Shown: positions 61,091-64,000 of the stretch, piece by piece
Position numbering within the stretch: the first letter of the stretch is position 1
Layout: every line of letters begins with the position of its first letter
Assembly: GCA_005787685.1 (NCBI GenBank)
Contig: SYAC01000059.1
Location: 1-64,000, forward strand
Direction: 5' to 3'
Length of the DNA stretch: 64,000 bases
Origin: Planctomycetia bacterium
GTDB taxonomy: Bacteria; Planctomycetota; Phycisphaerae; Phycisphaerales; SM1A02
Translations under genes and position numbers: made by a program
The notes under the pieces: generated by a model
Told to the model about the DNA's origin: nothing
Seen by the model: only the letters and a program-made list of their open reading frames with translations
Database searches by the model: none

Positions 61091-62616
61091 TCGACCGCCG
61101 GCGCACCAGCGCGCGACTCCTCTTTTGTATCTTCATTCACGGGAGTCTTGCTTGCGACAGGCAGGTTTAAAGGCTTGCGCAAAATTTTACGGATGGCCAG
61201 CAGTTTTGCGAAAACATTTTTTGGCTTTCCATTTTCAAACAGCAATCCCGTGGAATCATCTCCATGATCGATCAACCGCTGCCACACAACGGTCTCCACA
61301 AAAAGTTTGGACAAGGCAATGGTGACAAATCGACTGGCCCACTGCGCCTGGGCTTTCTCGCTCCATGGCTCGCGCCACCAACCAGCCTTGGGATTCATCG
61401 GGGCGCTTGGAACGCCAAACGCGCTGACCATGACCTTGCAATCGAATGCCAAAAAGCGATCAAGCGCCGATGAAATTTGCATTAAATCACGCATCATGGC
61501 GCCATTGTTCAGGCCGCTAAAGCACATCTGAATTCCAACGGCATCAAAGTGCAAACCGTCTTGCGACAGTCGCTCAAGATATTGCCAAGGCGTGAGCGCG
61601 CCCGTCCGAATTGAGACATAGTCACAAAATGGTTCGGTCAATTCAATCAGCGTGCGCGCGCTTGGGCGACTTTGCTTGACCAGCAAACTGGCGCGGCGAG
61701 TGAGGTCCATCATTTGCTCATCGGTGAATTGAAAATGCTGATTGGCGTGCAATCCGCTTGCAAGATTCCACATGGTGACAAAGTCTTTATAGCGATTCAC
61801 AACTTTCTCCATGAACACATAGGAGCGGTCCACGCATATGGAAAAATCCTTCTTGTACGCCTCCATCCAAGGCGGCAATGAGCCTGGATCAAATCGAAGC
61901 AACGGCCCAGCCACGATTGTTTTCTTGGATTTCACCGCGAATGCCATCCAACGATCAACCTCGTCGAAGTGAAACTTCCCTTTGATAGGCTCTATTAATC
62001 TCCACACGGTTGGCACAACCAACACATCCAAAAAATTGGCGCTCTCGCCGCATAATTGCAAGTCACTGCGCGGATCCACACGCACGCCAAACACCGTGCT
62101 GGTTGAACCCTTGCGTCCAAACCTGTACTTCACATGCAAGTCCGCATGCAAAATCGCGAGTTGCTCGTTAGCGTCCAGGGCCACAACCAAGGCATCCATG
62201 GCGAACTTTTCGGACATGGCCATATCGGGTTCGTTCATCGCGCGCACAAAGAGTGTGCGCGCGTGCTCCCATCGCTTTAAACTTTCCCTGGCAATAGCGG
62301 GATCAAAAAGTTGCCACTCCTCACTTTTGGCGATGTACAATTTAATTTGATGCCGAGCCAATTCCAAAATTAAGTGGTACGGCTCAGCTCGCTGCTTGAG
62401 CAAACATGTTTGCAACATCAGTCGCCCCATCGCCCCCGCTTCAATCTCCAAGCACAACGCGGTGGCGGACAATTCCACTGGCTCACACCTCACACTTTCA
62501 TGGTCGCGACGCACTTCCCCCGCAACCGGCAAATCGTCACGACCTAATAAGTGCGCCCCAGGCAACCGCCCATCATGCACGTTTTGAACTTTGTGATGGA
62601 TTTTGAAATGCAGCAT
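61087..62616 (-). CDS. GH10-like TIM-barrel protein, probably non-canonical
   Basis: About 509 residues from ATG 62616. The second half looks like a glycoside hydrolase family 10 barrel (VPTVWRLIEPIKGKFHFDEV, DRWMAFAV, YKDFVTMWNLASGLHANQHF, SARTLIELTEPFCDY). The strand-4 acid/base position, normally WDVVNE, reads MWNLASG without Glu, whereas a Glu remains in LTEP at the nucleophile position. The first half is a beta-rich domain without a signal peptide. Activity is doubtful. It is translated just ahead of, and coupled to, the ComEA-like gene. Confidence 0.65.
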   Translation of the reverse strand: MLHFKIHHKVQNVHDGRLPGAHLLGRDDLPVAGEVRRDHESVRCEPVELSATALCLEIEAGAMGRLMLQTCLLKQRAEPYHLILELARHQIKLYIAKSEEWQLFDPAIARESLKRWEHARTLFVRAMNEPDMAMSEKFAMDALVVALDANEQLAILHADLHVKYRFGRKGSTSTVFGVRVDPRSDLQLCGESANFLDVLVVPTVWRLIEPIKGKFHFDEVDRWMAFAVKSKKTIVAGPLLRFDPGSLPPWMEAYKKDFSICVDRSYVFMEKVVNRYKDFVTMWNLASGLHANQHFQFTDEQMMDLTRRASLLVKQSRPSARTLIELTEPFCDYVSIRTGALTPWQYLERLSQDGLHFDAVGIQMCFSGLNNGAMMRDLMQISSALDRFLAFDCKVMVSAFGVPSAPMNPKAGWWREPWSEKAQAQWASRFVTIALSKLFVETVVWQRLIDHGDDSTGLLFENGKPKNVFAKLLAIRKILRKPLNLPVASKTPVNEDTKEESRAGAPAVE

Positions 62617-62727
62617 GTGCAATTAAAGTGTAACCAGAAACAAGTGGATTTCACTCAGAAGAGAGTTTTTTAGGCGTGGTCTGCGTAAGACAAGCATCTC
62701 ATTGACGGGCGCAGTTAGCATTGGGCA

Positions 62728-63717
62728 ATGCAAGAGAATGCGCATGCTCCGAACATGGCCGCTGGATCCGTTGACCATGGCGGCCGCACGGAAATGGTCA
62801 TGGCCACCAATTTGGCGCTCGGCGGCAAACGCGCTGGAAAAGTGCGCGATGTCTATGACCTTCCCGCGCCCGCCGGTGAGTGCCCAAGAATTTTGGTGGT
62901 GGCAACCGACCGCATCAGCGCATTTGATGTGGTGCTGCCAAGCGCCATCGCGCGCAAGGGTCAATTGCTCACCCAGATTTCATTGCGCTGGTTTGAACGA
63001 ATACGCCAATGGAAAATAATTTCCGACCATTTGATTGCAACCGACCCCGAACTTGTTCCAGGAATCTCCGCCAGTGACCGCGCCATGTTGCGGGGCCGCT
63101 GCATGATTTGCCGGCGCGTGAACATTGTTCCCATCGAATGCGTGGTGCGTGGGTGGCTCACGGGTAGCGGCTATGCGGAATACAAAAAAAATGGTGGCGT
63201 GTGCGGCGTGGCCTTGCCCGCGGGACTGAAGCAATGGGATAGGCTTCCCGCGCCAATCTTTACGCCCTCCAGCAAGGCGCAAACAGGTCATGACGAAAAT
63301 ATTTCTTTTCAGCAAGCCTGCGCGGCCGTTGGCGAAGGAGTTATGCAACGTCTGCGCGAAACCAGCGTCGCGATCTACAAGGAGGCCAGCGAATTGTGCG
63401 CGCAACGCGGCTTGATATTGGCTGACACCAAATTTGAATTTGGTTTCGCGCTTGATGGCCAAGGCAACGCCACAAATGAACTTGTCCTAGCCGACGAGGT
63501 GCTAACGCCGGATTCCAGCCGCTACTGGATCGCCGCCACCGTTGGCACAGGCAAAGAGCCCCAAAGTTTGGACAAGCAATTTGTGCGCAACTGGCTGCTT
63601 GCCCAAGAGGCCGCTGGACTGTGGAATCGTTGCCCGCCTGGACCCGAGTTGCCACCGGATGTCATCGCCAAAACAATCGAGCGCTACGAGCAAGCGGCCG
63701 CCATGTTGAGCCAATAA
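62728..63717 (+). CDS. purC: Phosphoribosylaminoimidazole-succinocarboxamide synthase
   Basis: 329 residues, the long (yeast-like) form. GKVRDVYDLP, VVATDRISAFDVVLPSAIAR, PIECVVRGWLTGSGYAEY, FTPSSKAQTGHDENISF and the LADTKFEFGF segment are all signatures of SAICAR synthase, step 8 of IMP synthesis. ATG at 62728. It converges with folD. Confidence 0.96.
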   Translation: MQENAHAPNMAAGSVDHGGRTEMVMATNLALGGKRAGKVRDVYDLPAPAGECPRILVVATDRISAFDVVLPSAIARKGQLLTQISLRWFERIRQWKIISDHLIATDPELVPGISASDRAMLRGRCMICRRVNIVPIECVVRGWLTGSGYAEYKKNGGVCGVALPAGLKQWDRLPAPIFTPSSKAQTGHDENISFQQACAAVGEGVMQRLRETSVAIYKEASELCAQRGLILADTKFEFGFALDGQGNATNELVLADEVLTPDSSRYWIAATVGTGKEPQSLDKQFVRNWLLAQEAAGLWNRCPPGPELPPDVIAKTIERYEQAAAMLSQ

Positions 63718-63800
63718 GCCAACATCCATTTCATTTCAACACCATTTATGTTGGCTACGCCAACCGTGCCAATGACCGCGCAGCCTTGGCGCAAGGCCGC

Positions 63801-64000
63801 TTATGTTTTAAGACACGCGTCAGCGACGTTGCGCAACAACATGGCCACAGTCATTGGCCCAACGCCACCAGGGACAGGCGTGAGAAATCCAGCCACTTTG
63901 CTCACGCTTTCAAAATCCACATCACCCATGGTCGTGGTTTTTCCTTGGGGCGAAGTCAAGCGGTGAATGCCCACATCAATCACCACGGCGCCTGGCTTGA
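63801..64000 (-). CDS. folD: Bifunctional methylenetetrahydrofolate dehydrogenase/cyclohydrolase (5' partial)
   Basis: The C-terminal 65 codons of a minus-strand gene that enters from the right edge. [31 protein letters not shown] and [11 protein letters not shown] are the FolD C-terminal signatures. Makes formyl-tetrahydrofolate for purine synthesis, which fits the adjacent purC. The frame is open to base 64000. Confidence 0.93.
   Translation of the reverse strand, partial: KPGAVVIDVGIHRLTSPQGKTTTMGDVDFESVSKVAGFLTPVPGGVGPMTVAMLLRNVADACLKT

Overview
The window reads as chromosomal DNA from a planctomycete, most likely of the class Phycisphaerae. This is inferred from gene content. Two secreted proteins combine RCC1-type propeller repeats with C-terminal dockerin-like GD.D..G.VDTGD motifs, there is a YdjY-domain lipoprotein, a two-domain QueD, BamD-like and LptE-like envelope proteins, and a flagellar export operon. 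Base composition is moderately GC-rich with short AT-rich intergenic islands. No insertion sequence, prophage, CRISPR array or integron was seen, and nearly all genes look like vertically inherited housekeeping genes.

Layout. 1-4264: two tandem RCC1/dockerin secreted proteins, the first cut by the window edge. 4308-5870: rpmH overlapped by shikimate kinase, then RNase III on the other strand. 6074-9125: a PilZ protein, then ketol-acid reductoisomerase and undecaprenyl-diphosphatase, then a small membrane-anchored protein. 9122-11400: an ALDH7-type dehydrogenase divergent from a lone CoA-transferase beta subunit. 11538-18254 (minus): fliO-fliP-fliQ-fliR-flhB-flhA-orf98-fliA, mostly with overlapping or abutting start and stop codons. 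18455-22292 (plus): BamD-like, LptE-like, FtsH. 22408-25988 (minus): pyruvate dehydrogenase E1alpha-E1beta-E2 operon without E3. 26197-31777 (minus): S41 protease, TrpE, RuvC, YdjY lipoprotein. 32162-39047: QueD, CDGSH and ACT proteins, DUF885 peptidase, metallo-beta-lactamase-fold hydrolase, HEAT lipoprotein, MATE transporter. 39062-43070: zinc-ribbon membrane protein, IlvE, IspH, RlmN. 43162-47540 (minus): a 1162-residue degenerate indolepyruvate-oxidoreductase-like fusion coupled to a HAD phosphatase. 47602-50908: YfgM-like protein, RluD-type pseudouridine synthase, Aat, two small orphans. 50935-57331 (plus): tRNA-Gln, GlmU pyrophosphorylase domain, Prs, bL25, Pth, bS6, SSB, bL9 and a stand-alone NrdJ C-terminal-like domain. 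57367-64000: Mfd, ComEA-like protein coupled to a GH10-like barrel, PurC, and the C-terminus of FolD.

How the genes work together. The flagellar block supplies the membrane export gate and the flagellar sigma factor. BamD-like and LptE-like proteins point to a Gram-negative outer membrane. The translation block joins tRNA charging substrate, ribosomal proteins, Pth and PRPP supply. Branched-chain amino-acid genes (ilvC, ilvE and a tandem-ACT protein) are scattered rather than in one operon.

Most notable signals. (1) An exact 891-bp whole-propeller duplication in the second RCC1 gene. (2) Near-identical 117-bp repeat arrays in the first. (3) An FlhB that ends before its autocleavage domain, in an operon that also carries an unassigned 98-residue protein. 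(4) A large IorA/IorB-like fusion that has lost its recognisable thiamine-diphosphate and iron-sulfur motifs. (5) A stand-alone NrdJ C-terminal domain. (6) A minus-strand intrinsic terminator upstream of the YdjY gene, suggesting attenuation or a small RNA. None of these is proven to be a new system. Items 3 and 4 are the best leads.
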